Positions 1-9,972 of a DNA stretch of 64,000 nucleotides are shown here, piece by piece. Source of the stretch: Timema cristinae (Eukaryota > Arthropoda > Insecta > Phasmatodea > Timematidae). The notes under the pieces are model-generated. The model searched no databases, was not told the DNA's origin, and was given only the letters and a program-made list of their open reading frames with translations. Made by a program: the position numbers and the translations under genes. Where the stretch lies: NCBI GenBank assembly GCA_039000515.1, contig JBCFYV010000288.1:1-64000 (forward strand). The letters run 5' to 3'. The stretch's first letter is position 1, and every line of letters starts with the position of its first letter.

Positions 1-640
1 AAGAGAGGAGGTCATCGTGACAAGACTCCGCGTCGGACACACATCATTGACCCATGGTTTTTTATTGAGAAGGGGACCCACCCCCAGTGTGTGAGCTTTG
101 CGATGCTCCTCTGAGTGTGTATCACATTTTGGTTGAGTGTCGCAGATATGCCCCTATTCGCCTGGCCCTTGATTTTAAATGTGACCTTCGTTTTTTATTA
201 CGCGACAGCGCTGAAGGAGTTATTTGTTTACTCCATTTTATACGCCAGGCGGATCTTTTTAATGTCATTTGAGTCACGTTTATAAAGTGGCTCTTTTGGA
301 TATTATCTCATATTGAGATCTTTTTAACAGTTTTATTACAATTTAACATGTTGTTTTGTCTTTTAACGTATTATCATTTTAACATGTTTTGTCTTTTTAA
401 CGTGTTATATTTTAATATGTTTGTTTTGTCTTTTTATTGGAGTGATCCACTTGTGGTTTTTTTTAGCAGGTGTATCACTTAATTTATACCAAGAGCCCAT
501 TTGAGCACTCCTATGGAGTGTCTCAGATGGTGAATGTTTTATCTCTTTCCCCTATGGGGATTTTATTATGTTTTTAATATATTTCAAGGCCCTAATTACC
601 TAGATGTGTCGATGGGCCGTTAAACAATAATAATAATAAT
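1..640 (+). mobile_element. I-clade LINE, 3' end fragment (copy 1)
   Basis: This is the end of an I-like non-LTR retrotransposon cut by the window edge. Bases 1-270 encode the C-terminus of ORF2: the cysteine-histidine motif that follows RNase H is visible (CELC then HILVEC), in a frame shifted relative to the upstream bases. A 3' UTR of about 370 bp follows and matches the 3' UTRs of the copies at 16.7-21.8 and 32.3-38.5 kb. It ends in a TAA-repeat tail at 624-640, as I-clade elements do. Probably inactive because of the shifted frame. Confidence 0.9.
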
Positions 641-722
641 TTAGGAATTAGAGGAAGTGAACCCGCATTTGTGTGGAGGGAGAGTGGAAACCACCCCCAG
701 TTCACCCGACTGAGATTCGAGG
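641..722 (-). repeat. tRNA-derived SINE, partial copy
   Basis: Matches the middle of the SINE seen complete at 43321-43584 (minus strand): the block containing GGAGGGAGAGTGGAAA, then CAGTTCACCCGAC and the B-box region GAGATTCGAGG. It stops just past the B box, so the tRNA-like head is missing. It abuts the tail of the LINE at 1-640. Confidence 0.65.
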
Positions 723-1261
723 GCAATGAAGAATAATTATTGAATAACATTTATAGCTTGAATTAAAAATTAATAGAAGGGCTAGAGGAAATATTGACAC
801 AAGACTCAATAGCTCACGTAAACTTTTGGAATAGTTTGAGCCCAACCAATATATAAAAAATTCCTCACACCAAAATCTTGTATCCGCGTAGTAAGGAGGT
901 TATTAAAATAAATTAAATATTTAGTATTACATCAAGAGAGACGCGTTGTTATATTATTGTGGACCCAATCCACTTTGAGGATGAGGAGGAAAAATACAAC
1001 TATCCATAACAGTTTTAAATTGGTATTATAAGCTCGGTAATGCCACTTAAAAAGTTAAAAAATAAACCGTATAATAAATTATCATTAGAAACTTGAACAC
1101 TAAACAGGACTTTTGCAATGAAACCCATCTATCGGAGACAGAGTTGGACACAAATATTAATCTCAAAGGAATGTATATATAAATACATATAAAAGGCATC
1201 TACCATCTAGAAAATGAGTAGGAGTCACCTCCAAAATAATTCAAGACACGTTGAGAGGCAC
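723..1261. other. gene-free stretch
   Basis: AT-rich. I see no open frame, RNA gene or recognisable repeat here. Confidence 0.5.
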
Positions 1262-1706
1262 TAGAGTGTATATTGATAACTAGCCACTTCATTGTTGAGC
1301 CTGGTTATTTCATCATCTGCCTTGTCCATACGTGAAGTCAGGCAGTTCAAGGATTCCTTCATTTCTCGAACATCATTTGCCCTTCATTTCTCGAACATCA
1401 TTTGCTATAGATTTTAGAAGATTTAATGCCACATTATCGTCATTTGAATTATTTCTCAAGGTCAGCTGAGAATCCTTAACTGAGTTAACCTGCATTTTTG
1501 ATTTGGTTATTTCAATCTTGCATTTAGTGCATGTCCATGAAACGTTTGTTTCGACCTGACTTAGTATTTTAAACAATTTGTCTGTTACTTTTTCACACTT
1601 TTTATGGTACCATTTTTGACAAATATCACATGACAAAGATATTTGCTTTTCTCCAACCACGTGTTTACATACGCCACACGAGGTTTCATTTTCATCGGCT
1701 AACATC
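1262..1706 (-). pseudogene. PHD-finger ORF fragment, possibly LINE ORF1
   Basis: From an ATG at 1706 the minus strand reads MLADENETSCGVCKHVV, then CDICQKWYHKKC and WTCTKC. The Cys4-His-Cys3 spacing fits a PHD-type zinc finger (about residues 10-60). A charged, coiled-coil-like tail follows and continues past a 25-bp duplication in a shifted frame (ending near RMDKADDEITRLNNEV). PHD finger plus coiled coil is a known plan for ORF1 proteins of some LINE clades, so an ORF1 remnant is the likeliest reading. No reverse transcriptase lies next to it. A host PHD protein exon cannot be excluded. Confidence 0.55.
1356..1405. repeat. 25-bp perfect tandem duplication
   Basis: Bases 1356-1380 are repeated exactly at 1381-1405. 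Because 25 is not a multiple of 3, it breaks the frame of the PHD-finger ORF, and the frame before the duplication is the sensible continuation of the coiled coil. Confidence 0.9.
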
Positions 1707-1849
1707 TTGAATAAGAACCAAAGTTTTAACAGATTTTCACAGTTTCTGAAGTAAAATTTACTTTCTTGTCGATATGATTCGGTAACTAATACAATTATCA
1801 CACCATGATCGTTAGAGACGAAGTTTTTTTTCCGCAATGACCCACACAA

Positions 1850-3488
1850 CTTTCCATAGATGCCGCAATCTTTAATGTTACTAAGATTACCCTAAGTGAC
1901 TTCGGTTTATTAAACCCCATGTTGATGACTGCTTCTATACATGACGAGATAGTTGTATCCACAAATTCGAATTACAGACAATCCACTGCAGACACTACCG
2001 ACTGCGCCATGTTCTATTATCACATACAAAATTAACTTTTAGACATGGTCAACAATCTAAAGACCGATTCAATTTTTTTATTTTTTTATTTATTCAATGG
2101 CACTAAAGATATTGTCTTCAATAAGCCAGGAACACTTGTATTTGACTTCATTCCGATTACACTTTCTTGATTTTCTTATTAGCTCACTCTGATTCTGACC
2201 CAATTAACCTAGCCCTATTTCACAACGAATTTCAACTACGAAATAACCGGGAAGACATTTTGATCGTCACTACACCGACATATTTATATTTAGCAGGAAA
2301 TTGTACAGCATCCTGTACAAAGTAATGTTGTCTGAGCGTAATACCTTAACTAAAGAAAAGTTTGTAATATGATTATGGATGTAATGATTCAATTATACAA
2401 TGAGGTTATAACATAAATCCATGTTAGAACAAAAACAATAAAAAAAAGTATTGTACACAGTAAAGCCAACTGACCAACACAAAATAAACACTCAGCTGAG
2501 TTAGGCGCTACTATACAACTTATTAAAACATATGAGAGGTAGGTAGTTTTATATAATACGTGTAGCAAACGAATGAAAATACATTAAGGGAATAATATTT
2601 TGGGAAGGGCCCTTTAATCCTCAAATCTTGAAAAATACTTTTTTTAAACGAAATTGGTTTTTTAGTTATAATATACTTATTGGTGGCTCAGAACCAATTA
2701 TAGTTAAATTATGAACGCAACAACCAAGCCCCAGACCAGTAATTTAACACTTAACTGAATGTATAAATGTTATCAATAATGAATGGATTATAAGAAATGA
2801 TCTTAACATTTAGTACCTATTTGTATTTTATATTATTCCTTTGTATTTATATTTACTCTTAAGTCTATAATTTGTTTCAAGATTGGGATATTATGTAAAA
2901 TAGTGGGTTCAAGTTCACTCAAGTAATATTCAGAACATTAATTATACTTTTTTATTCTACGGCATTAGAAAAAAAGTTATTGCCTGAATTACAAAAGTAT
3001 TCCATTCATCCCTGTCTAGAACTAGTTATATTCAGTCCACCTCATTACACCCTATCTTGAACAAGTTCTATTCTAAAAATTACTACCATACACACCCAAA
3101 GTCGGGTTCCATTTGATTCTCTAGGAAGAACGAACACTGTCACTTTCAGTGGTCACTTTGTATACTAAAGTTTTCTTTGATGTTTCCTCACTTCTTCATT
3201 TAATGCTCACATATTTGTCTAGAGATCGCACCAGTCGAAATATATTTGACTCCTTTTCATTAATTTTAATTAAAATCACTTTATTTCTATTTGTCACTGT
3301 ATTGAAAATGTATTTATTTTAAACATAAATCTTTATTTTTATTAAATACATATTTATTTTTCTTCATCACATGAATTTTTAAATAATTTTAGACCCACCA
3401 AACACATAACAAATATTTGACGTATGTCTTTGACTCTGGTGTTGACCAATATACCCCCTTCCGTCCCGTTAAAGTTTTATATATTTTA
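1850..3488. other. gene-free AT-rich stretch
   Basis: No coding frame above background, no RNA gene and no repeat that I can name. Confidence 0.5.
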
Positions 3489-3953
3489 CTAGATAGCTGT
3501 TGCCCAGGGCTTTGCTCGCGTGGAAGTTGATTATATACAAATACGAAAATATACATATGTATTTACAGATTAATTTAAAATATTACGTTACGTTGATGAC
3601 CATAACTTGACCTCAGATCAAAAATAATGCAAGTCCGATACAAACTTTCACCCCCTTTTTCATCCCTTATTAAATAAAATTTCCAAAATTCCTGAAACAC
3701 GTATTTATTTGTTTTACGTCAATAACCGAAATACAAAATTTGGTTTATTTAACTTTCAAAATGACGGACTTTCATACATATTATCATCCCCTATTTTGAC
3801 CCCTTTGGGGTGGAATTTTCTAAAATCCTTTCTTGTGGGTGCCTACATAACAAAATGAATATACAGTCCGAATTTCATGCTTGTGGCCTTGATAGTTTGC
3901 GCTCGGCGATGAATGCACATCAGTCAGGACATGTTATTTTATAAGTATAGATG
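3489..3953 (+). repeat. old interspersed repeat with GCTTTGCTCGCGTGG motif
   Basis: Begins with AGCTGTTGCCCAGGGCTTTG and CTCGCGTGG, has CCCCTTTGGGGTGGAATTTTC in the middle and ends TATAAGTATAGAT. From memory these phrases recur together in many arthropod genomes as the end of a non-coding interspersed repeat, often linked to RTE-type LINEs. That link is recall, not computed. A short piece in the opposite orientation lies near 14677-14712. Confidence 0.45.
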
Positions 3954-3978
3954 TCTCCACAGTTTTTACCTGGCAATC

Positions 3979-4236
3979 TTACTCTTCCAACAAACTCAAG
4001 CACAATAACATTAGGTTCGGGTTCTTCCGATAGCACAACGTTATAACTTTGTTTTTCTCAAGTTCGTTTAAGCACTTGACACGATTGTATTCCTCTTTCT
4101 CGATCAGGTCTAACGCACTGCATAATACCTTCTCGTCCCAACAGGTATCATGGTGACACATTTTGATGACATTTGTGCCGAATAAGATTGGAGATCTTTG
4201 CGTAGGATCCGTGGCATTTAAACGGCATAATGTCAA
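3979..4236 (-). CDS. small unknown ORF, last of the island cluster
   Basis: An 85-residue frame on the same strand as the ORFs at 4334-5415. The C-terminal half is acidic and leucine-rich (LIEKEEYNRVKCLNELEKNK, then KNPNLMLLCLSLLEE), probably helical. I do not recognise it and see no signal peptide or membrane segment. It is 97 bp downstream of the frame ending at 4334. It could be a terminal exon of the same transcript, an independent gene, or a chance frame. Co-orientation and the drop in base-composition contrast beyond it are the only contextual support. Confidence 0.35.
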   Translation of the reverse strand: MTLCRLNATDPTQRSPILFGTNVIKMCHHDTCWDEKVLCSALDLIEKEEYNRVKCLNELEKNKVITLCYRKNPNLMLLCLSLLEE

Positions 4237-4333
4237 TTGGAGATGCAGTAAAACAAATAAACACTCACAAACTCTAAGTTTTTTTTTTTTTCAAAATGTC
4301 ACCGCTAGCTCCGATTACAGCAGCAGAGTACGC

Positions 4334-4995
4334 CTAGTTTATTAATTCACTTTTAAACATCACACTTTGTCCTCCGAGATATATCATACAGCGTGCTTTA
4401 GATTTAAAGAGCTTACAATCCAAATAATATATTGACTTTGGAAGGAAAACGTTACCGAAACTGCCCAGACTGAGTATGTAGTCGGCGGGCATTTCACCTA
4501 TAATTTTAACGTTTGAATAATTTCTGTAAATTGTTAAATCCTCGAGATTTACAGGTTCTTCGGACTTTACCTCCGGTGATGGCGGGCACGTAGGTGACTG
4601 GTAGACAGACGACTCTGACTGTGGATACGCCAGTGAATCTGACGCAGGTGACTCTATGACCGGTAGACAGACGACTCTGGTGGCGGGTTCTCTGAGGCTG
4701 GGTACGCCTGTGACTCTGGCGTGGTGTTCACCTGTGTCTCGGGGGGCGGCGGCGTCGTGTGCTGCGGCGGTCGGAAGGGCGGCGGTGGTGGTCGTGGCAA
4801 CACAGCTACCACGTCCCCCTTGCGGAAGTTGTAAACGGCGCACGTCATATCACTCATGTAATCCGATTCGATTCTCTCATAGGGTAGTACTTCCATCGCT
4901 CTTATCGTGTGACAGGTCGAGTCGCAAAACTCGATATAGCCTCGCTCCTTTATTTTGTAAATTACCTGTCTATCACATACCGCCACACTGAACAT
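4334..4995 (-). pseudogene. unknown two-part protein with proline-rich linker, frameshifted
   Basis: Two overlapping minus frames appear to be one protein. The first (from ATG 4995) starts MFSVAVCDRQVIYKIKERGY, has a cysteine-containing folded-looking head of about 65 residues, then PRPPPPPF and a proline/serine linker. The second frame, usable from about 4665 to 4334, repeats the linker (SESSVYQSPTCPPSPE) and ends in a compact domain containing LSLGSFGNVFLPKSIYYLD. The linker holds two imperfect copies of a roughly 60-bp unit (ESSVYRS and ESSVYQS), and the frame changes by one base between them. The terminal domain shares the hydrophobic-FLP pattern of the 5125-5415 protein. Function unknown. 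A one-base indel or a short intron could join the halves. Confidence 0.45.
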
Positions 4996-5124
4996 TCTCC
5001 CCCGTCATATAGGCACACCCCTCAATCGTATGACCAACAAACATTAAATTAATATAGCCTGTTACAAGCATGGTGAACGTTCCGTACTAACCGCACCGCC
5101 GCCCGTTGGTAACTGCACCGCCGC

Positions 5125-5415
5125 TTAAACGCGTTCAAAGTTCACAATGGTAGGTGAACCTGATTTTACTCCGGCGCAGGTAAATACCAGTTTTTCTTTA
5201 TTTAACTCACACACGTCTTCATCTGTAAGAGTACCAAAACGACAGGGTAGAAATACACAAAACTCACCGTCTAGATAGGCTATTAGGCGTCTCCCGAACT
5301 TTGTATTGACGGCTTTTAGTTTATCCACCGAGTACTTTTGATCTACGGCTAGATCACACAATTTTACGGTCTGCACCGCGTCGACAATATTTACCAGCTG
5401 CTGTAACTTGTCCAT
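5125..5415 (-). CDS. small unknown protein, possible OB-fold-like domain
   Basis: A 96-residue frame from ATG 5415. It begins MDKLQQLVNIVDAVQTVKLC, then reads VNTKFGRRLIAYL and CVFLPCRFGTLTDEDV, alternating beta-strand-like segments and ending TIVNFERV. The succession L..L..Y then VNTKFG, a charged strand and VFLP resembles small uncharacterised arthropod proteins I recall. A single-stranded-nucleic-acid-binding barrel is only a guess. It is the promoter-proximal ORF of the cluster: TATA-like boxes lie 15-65 bp upstream and a CAG|GTAAG splice donor ends directly at its ATG. Base composition is richer in GC than the flanks, which hints at foreign origin. Confidence 0.55.
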   Translation of the reverse strand: MDKLQQLVNIVDAVQTVKLCDLAVDQKYSVDKLKAVNTKFGRRLIAYLDGEFCVFLPCRFGTLTDEDVCELNKEKLVFTCAGVKSGSPTIVNFERV

Positions 5416-5480
5416 CTTACCTGACTCTACAAACGTTTATAAATAGACAACCAGGTGGGGGCGTGCCCCTCTTTATACCC
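5416..5480 (-). promoter_or_regulatory. TATA boxes and splice donor upstream of 5415 ORF
   Basis: On the minus strand I read GGGTATAAAGAGG near 5470-5480 and CTATTTATAAACG near 5432-5444, then GTAGAGTCAGGTAAGATGG. TCAG|GTAAGA is a consensus 5' splice site that overlaps the leader of the ORF starting at 5415. Use of the donor would remove that start codon and expose a downstream ORF. Start site and splicing are inferred. Confidence 0.5.
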
Positions 5481-5508
5481 TCCCTCCCTCGTTCGACGTC
5501 ACACGATA

Positions 5509-5959
5509 TATTCTTATCCTGACTTGTCTGCCCGCCAACCTGACGCCACGATGACCTAAATATATATTCTTGTCTCAACTCGTCTTGTCGAGCCAGGGAA
5601 AAAAACCGTTGCCCTGAGGCAATTAATATTCTTGTCTCAACTTGTCTCGACGACCCGCCAACCTGGCGCCAGGGTTGCGACATAACACGCAATGGAAAAA
5701 AACCCATGTTGTCCTGTCCATGACGGATACACACATCCGTGCGTTGTGAAAGACGATACCGAACCAATCAATTTTAGTAGACTTTTGTACCGGGATAGCG
5801 GCCCCTAACTGAGGATTCGGTGGCCCCTGATTGTGCATATGCCAGCTAGAGTTGTGACATAACACATGATATATTCTTGTCTTGACTTGTCTGCCCACCA
5901 ACCTGGTGCCAGGAGGGGGAAGGGTTGAACACACTTGCTATTCTTGTCTCAACTCGTCT
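5509..5959. repeat. five degenerate direct repeats upstream of the small-ORF cluster
   Basis: Copies at 5509-5550, 5565-5598, 5627-5674, 5872-5913 and 5939-5959, all in one orientation. The core is TATTCTTGTCTCAACTYGTCT, followed in the longer copies by CCCGCCAACCTGGCGCCAGG, whose end is the palindrome CTGGCGCCAG. Copies three and four are also linked to GTTGYGACATAACAC. The spacing is irregular, so this is not a simple satellite. Position just upstream of the TATA boxes suggests a regulatory or replication role, unproven. Confidence 0.8.
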
Positions 5960-6545
5960 CTAAGCAAGAATCAACTGGTTTTTTGCAGCCTGTAGGGGAG
6001 GGGCGGGAGGGGGGGAAACCAACAGCGGAGTGAAGGAGAAAGTTGGCATTACACGACTGAAGCTCGATAGAGAAGGGTCGCAGCACCTCGACAGCCCCCC
6101 CATCCTACCTTTGATAGAGAAGGGTCTCCAGCCATGGCGCGAGGAACGCCCAACTCCAACCAACAAGGCCGCCGTGACACTCCTAATTAACAATAATTAT
6201 TCACCAATTAAGCAAGAACCAACACGTCCGCCGCCCTAATCGATGAATAAAAAACACCTGCCAATTAAACAAGAACCAACACGTCCGCCTTGACACTCCT
6301 AATAAACAATAATCAATTAACGATAATTATTCCCCAACATGTACGTGGTTGGACGGCTGGAGGGGAGTGGGGAAAATAACAGCCAATCAGAGGAAAGTAG
6401 GTCATGGGGTGAGGGAAGCCAGGTCAGGGGGAGTAGGGGAGAGGGCAGGAGGAGGGGAAAATCACAATACTATCTCGAGTGGGCCAGGTCGCCAATAACA
6501 CTACTATTATCCAATGTTTTAATAGACCCTTCTTCCAAGTAATTC
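5960..6545. repeat. GC-rich stretch with short direct repeats
   Basis: Holds paired direct repeats: GATAGAGAAGGGTC at about 6066 and 6112; CAAGAACCAACACGTCCGCC at about 6210 and 6267; TGACACTCCTAATWAACAATAA at about 6176 and 6291. The last two form a duplicated block of about 115 bp. Short frames here look incidental. It extends the unusual island that begins near 4.3 kb. Confidence 0.55.
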
Positions 6546-7049
6546 ATAAATAGATTAGTGAACCCCTCTTCAAATCTTCATATCTGAATGGTAATCAGAA
6601 CTAATCTATTTTCCTTAAGACTGAAATACTTACTAGTTTGCTCCCATTCACAAAGCCAGTCTTATTAGAGCTGGCATGACACACTATGAGCTTACCAACA
6701 GGTACCCTCAGTCCAGCTTTGCTCGCGGAGTCTCGCCACTTTAGTTCCTCTGGGTATTTTTAATAATTTAGTAAAAATATGTAAATTTAAAACTTTCTCG
6801 TAGCACATCACAAGGCGTGAAAGCACTCGCACTCTGCCTGATAAGCTGACAACGTTGAGCTAATAATGAAGTAATGAGGGGGGAGGGGTTTCCATCCTTG
6901 GTATAACCTTGAAACACACAAACAAATTACGACTAGTATAACACAAACACAACAATAATCACATTATTAAAAGTCCTTAACATTCGAACACAGCACGTAA
7001 TGTCCTGTCTAAACACTTACGAAAACCCCCCGCAGAATGCGCTAAACAT
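6546..7049. other. gene-free stretch
   Basis: No gene seen. AGCTTTGCTCGCGGAGTCTCG near 6715 resembles a phrase of common arthropod interspersed repeats, but the boundaries are not visible. Confidence 0.4.
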
Positions 7050-7325
7050 AAAGGGGACCTTCGTTTTTTTTTTACTACAAGACAACGTGGATGGAGTCAC
7101 TTGCTAACCCCACTCTTATAGAGTAGCTCATTTGAATTTTGTTTTATATTGAGACTTATTTTTGACATTCTTAGTACTCTTTTATCACTTTTGTTATATT
7201 TTATTATTTAGTCTCATTTTTTATACTTTGACTCAGATGGAATACATTATTTATTTCTCCCCTATGGGCATTTTACAGTGTTTAAATATATTTTCTTAGC
7301 GCCTAATTGGGCTCTGTTTTAAAAC
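7050..7325 (+). mobile_element. divergent I-related LINE 3' end remnant
   Basis: GACCTTCGTTTTTTTTTTAC then GATGGAGTCACTTGC, CATATTGAGA-like and CTCCCCTATGGGCATTTTA occur in the same order as in the 3' ends of the I copies here, ending near GCGCCTAATTGGGC. Similarity is clearly lower and no TAA tail is kept, so this is an older or sister-family insertion. Confidence 0.55.
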
Positions 7326-8805
7326 ACCTTTAAAGTAAAAAAAATTACTTATGTATAGCACGTAATAGTCTATTTTTGCATTTACAGTGTAGGCTTTTAC
7401 AATACTGTAGTTATTTATGGTTAATTAAAACATATTTTGTATAATACAGCTTGTATAAAGGTGTATCAGTATTTACTTTTTACTTTTTCTCACAATTCAC
7501 TTTTAACTTTTGCGTTTGTTACAAGAACAAAAATATAACCTTATATATTTTCCATTTTACAAAAATTGTGTTACAATTATCCGAAATTTCATGCTACTGG
7601 GGTTAGGACTAATGAGGTTTTAATGTATTTCTTTAAATTAAACAGACTATTGTTTTGATTCACAAATCACACTATTGAAATCAATTCGTAGTTCTAAAAT
7701 ATGTAATACCTTTTTAAATGTTGATATAATTTACTTACAATGTTATTCTTGAGCATAGTGTATGTATGCCATTCTCCCACATAATAAAGAGTCAAGGTCC
7801 AAGGTACACTGTTCTCGAGGAATAAAAAAAATCAAACCAAACTATAATGTTTAAGTCGTGAACTTAAAACCCTATTTCGAAAATAATAAAATGACTTTTT
7901 AGATACCTAAGTGCGATTTTTTCACCGCACATTTTTAAAGACTTACGCTATTTCATTTATTAATAATTTTGATATTTGAATATTTGAATTTTCATTTTGG
8001 GTTTATGTTAAATATCCTAATTACCTTAGATTTATACAATTAACAAACCGTGTTAAACATTTCTTTAGGGCTTAAAGACATGATTTATATGGTTACTTTA
8101 TTAGATTAGTTGTTTTATCAAAAGACCTCTTTGAGTAAATAAATAATATTTTTCTGAAACTACTCCTCCAAGAAGATAAACAGTTTTTTTATCAGTTTTC
8201 TTAGTCTTCTAATTCACGTGAATTTCTATCAGATTCCTAAAAACTACCGGATGGAAGATCGTGATGCTTAAACTTGCTCTGGGACGTCAGCGAATACATT
8301 CCCGTGTATTGCCCTCCACCCACTACTGGGTTAGAGTAAAGCTTTACATTAGGAGCAGTTCTCTCAGGAAATGAGAAGTTTGATCCCGCCTCCTCACCCC
8401 CTCTAATGGGGTTTCAACGTACGTTCCCGCCCGAGCAAAGCCATCTGAGACTATGTCCGCTGTAGATTAACGAGGAAAGGATGGTTCGGCTGCAATTTCC
8501 TACTAAACGTATTATACAAGCACTAACCTTGTCCTATTCCGTTCTGTCGCTATTAGATTCCCGGGGGTTCCCTTTTGTTCCTGTGTTTGGCGTGAACTTT
8601 ATAATTACACAGATTATTGAAACACAACTTACAAACTAACTTAACACCCGCTTCATTTGGACGCATGGTCTAAGCAATGGCTCCCAAACCTTTTTTCGGA
8701 TAACTCCTACCTTGGTATGTCATAAAATTTCCACGCCCACCCCCCACTCTTTTTTGGGGTGGTTGTTAAAAGAAATATTAAACGTGTTGTGGGTTTTTTC
8801 ACTTC
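7326..8805. other. gene-free stretch
   Basis: AT-rich to about 8.2 kb. From 8270 to 8480 base composition rises (CTACTGGGTTAGAGTAAAGC and nearby) without a frame or a repeat I can name. Confidence 0.45.
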
Positions 8806-9060
8806 TTTATCTCTCTATATATAAAAGTGAAAGCCCTGACTCACTCACTGACTCTCTCACTCACTCACTCACTCACTCACTCACTCACTCACTCACTCAC
8901 TCACTCACTCACTCACTCACTCACTGACTCTCACACACACACATTCCCACGAAGCTAAAGGGCTGGAATTTTGGCACGGGTTTTCCTTATAAGCTATTTA
9001 AGAAAAGTAAAGTTGTTTCATTCCGATGTTTTGGGATTAACGGGGTGAAATCGGGGTAAC
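8806..9060 (+). repeat. TCAC microsatellite within an interspersed repeat
   Basis: CTCTCTATATATAAAAGTGA leads into CCCTGACTCACTCACTG and a TCAC tandem run to about 8930, then CCACGAAGCTAAAGGGCTGG and GGAATTTTGGCACGGG. This combination is, from memory, a familiar arthropod repeat whose TC-start resembles Helitron 5' ends. No CTRR hairpin end was found. The frame through the run (THSLTHSL) is an artefact. Confidence 0.5.
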
Positions 9061-9560
9061 TATCTTAATCAACAATATTGCTTTATAAACTTTTTTTTAA
9101 GCGTTTAGGGGGTAATAATCTGATAAGTTTGTTCTAATAATGCCTTCGACAAAATATATCAAATATTTATAACCCCGTAGATGTTTCTAAGGTTGTGGAA
9201 AAAAATTAGTACAGACACTTGATTAAAATATGTAATTATGTTTTAATATGCAACTCCAAGAGACAGTATAAGTCTGTAGTTTATATTTTGTGGTGTTTGT
9301 AATTTCTGTATGAGTGAGGGGGGGGGGGGGGCTGTCTAGCGGCGCTCAGCAGTAGTCATGCCGAAAATAAAACTCCCCATGTGAAACGAACGATACATGG
9401 TCACCTCCTCGCTGTGTTTCTCGGGTAGTACTAAGAACCATGCCATTAAGCTTCAAACGAAAATTGCTCATTTTCATCCAAGAATAAATAATAGCACAAT
9501 ATCCAGTGCGAAAATCGGACACTCAGCTAGTTTTAGAATAAAATCAATATAGACTGACTA
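9061..9560. other. gene-free stretch with poly-G run
   Basis: Contains a run of 14 G at 9318-9331. Nothing else recognisable. Confidence 0.5.
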
Positions 9561-9800
9561 TCTTCGGTGGCAACGTGGTATAACGCTCAACTCTCGTCTT
9601 AGACTAGACTGCTAAATACGGAGAGATCGGATTTCGATCCCGGTCGGGTGCATTGAGGGTGGTTTTTCCTAAATTGTCTTCCACTCTCCTTTGACGTAAA
9701 TGCGTGTGAACTTCATCTCAATTAAAAATCTTCCTAATCCCTAAACCATTAATGTAATTATTAGGCGTATAAACCGAATGTCAATAAGACGTGGTACTAA
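9561..9800 (+). repeat. tRNA-derived SINE, near-complete copy
   Basis: Head CTTCGGTGGCAACGTGGTAT, B-box-like GATTTCGATCCCGG, body GGGTGGTTTTTCCTAAATTG with CCACTCTCC, and tail CCTAATCCCTAAACCATTAA to GTAATTATTAGGCGTATAAA. Aligns with the minus-strand copies at 43321-43584 and 51783-52007. The head is closer to the 51.8 kb copy than to the 43.3 kb copy. Confidence 0.8.
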
Positions 9801-9972
9801 TTTATATATATCGCTCATTTGCTGAAACAATGAAATATACTCAAAAATTGATATTTTTCAGAAAACGCCTTTTAATGTTTATAACTGTTATATATTTTTA
9901 CATTCATTTTAAATGATCAAATTGACATAATTTAGTAGAGTAATATAATAAGTAGAAAACATTATAACGACT

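Noticed and set aside
5417..5934. Two open minus-strand frames through the direct-repeat region
   Set aside because: They stay open because repeats lack stops; the peptides just repeat WRQVGG-type phrases, with no domain.
6030..6239. 69-codon plus-strand frame in the island
   Set aside because: Overlaps short direct repeats, opposite to the cluster, no recognisable feature.
8712..8927. 71-codon frame ending in THSLTHSL repeats
   Set aside because: Translation of a TCAC microsatellite.
8838..8930. Regularly spaced repeat considered as a CRISPR array
   Set aside because: 4-bp units without spacers, in a eukaryotic context.
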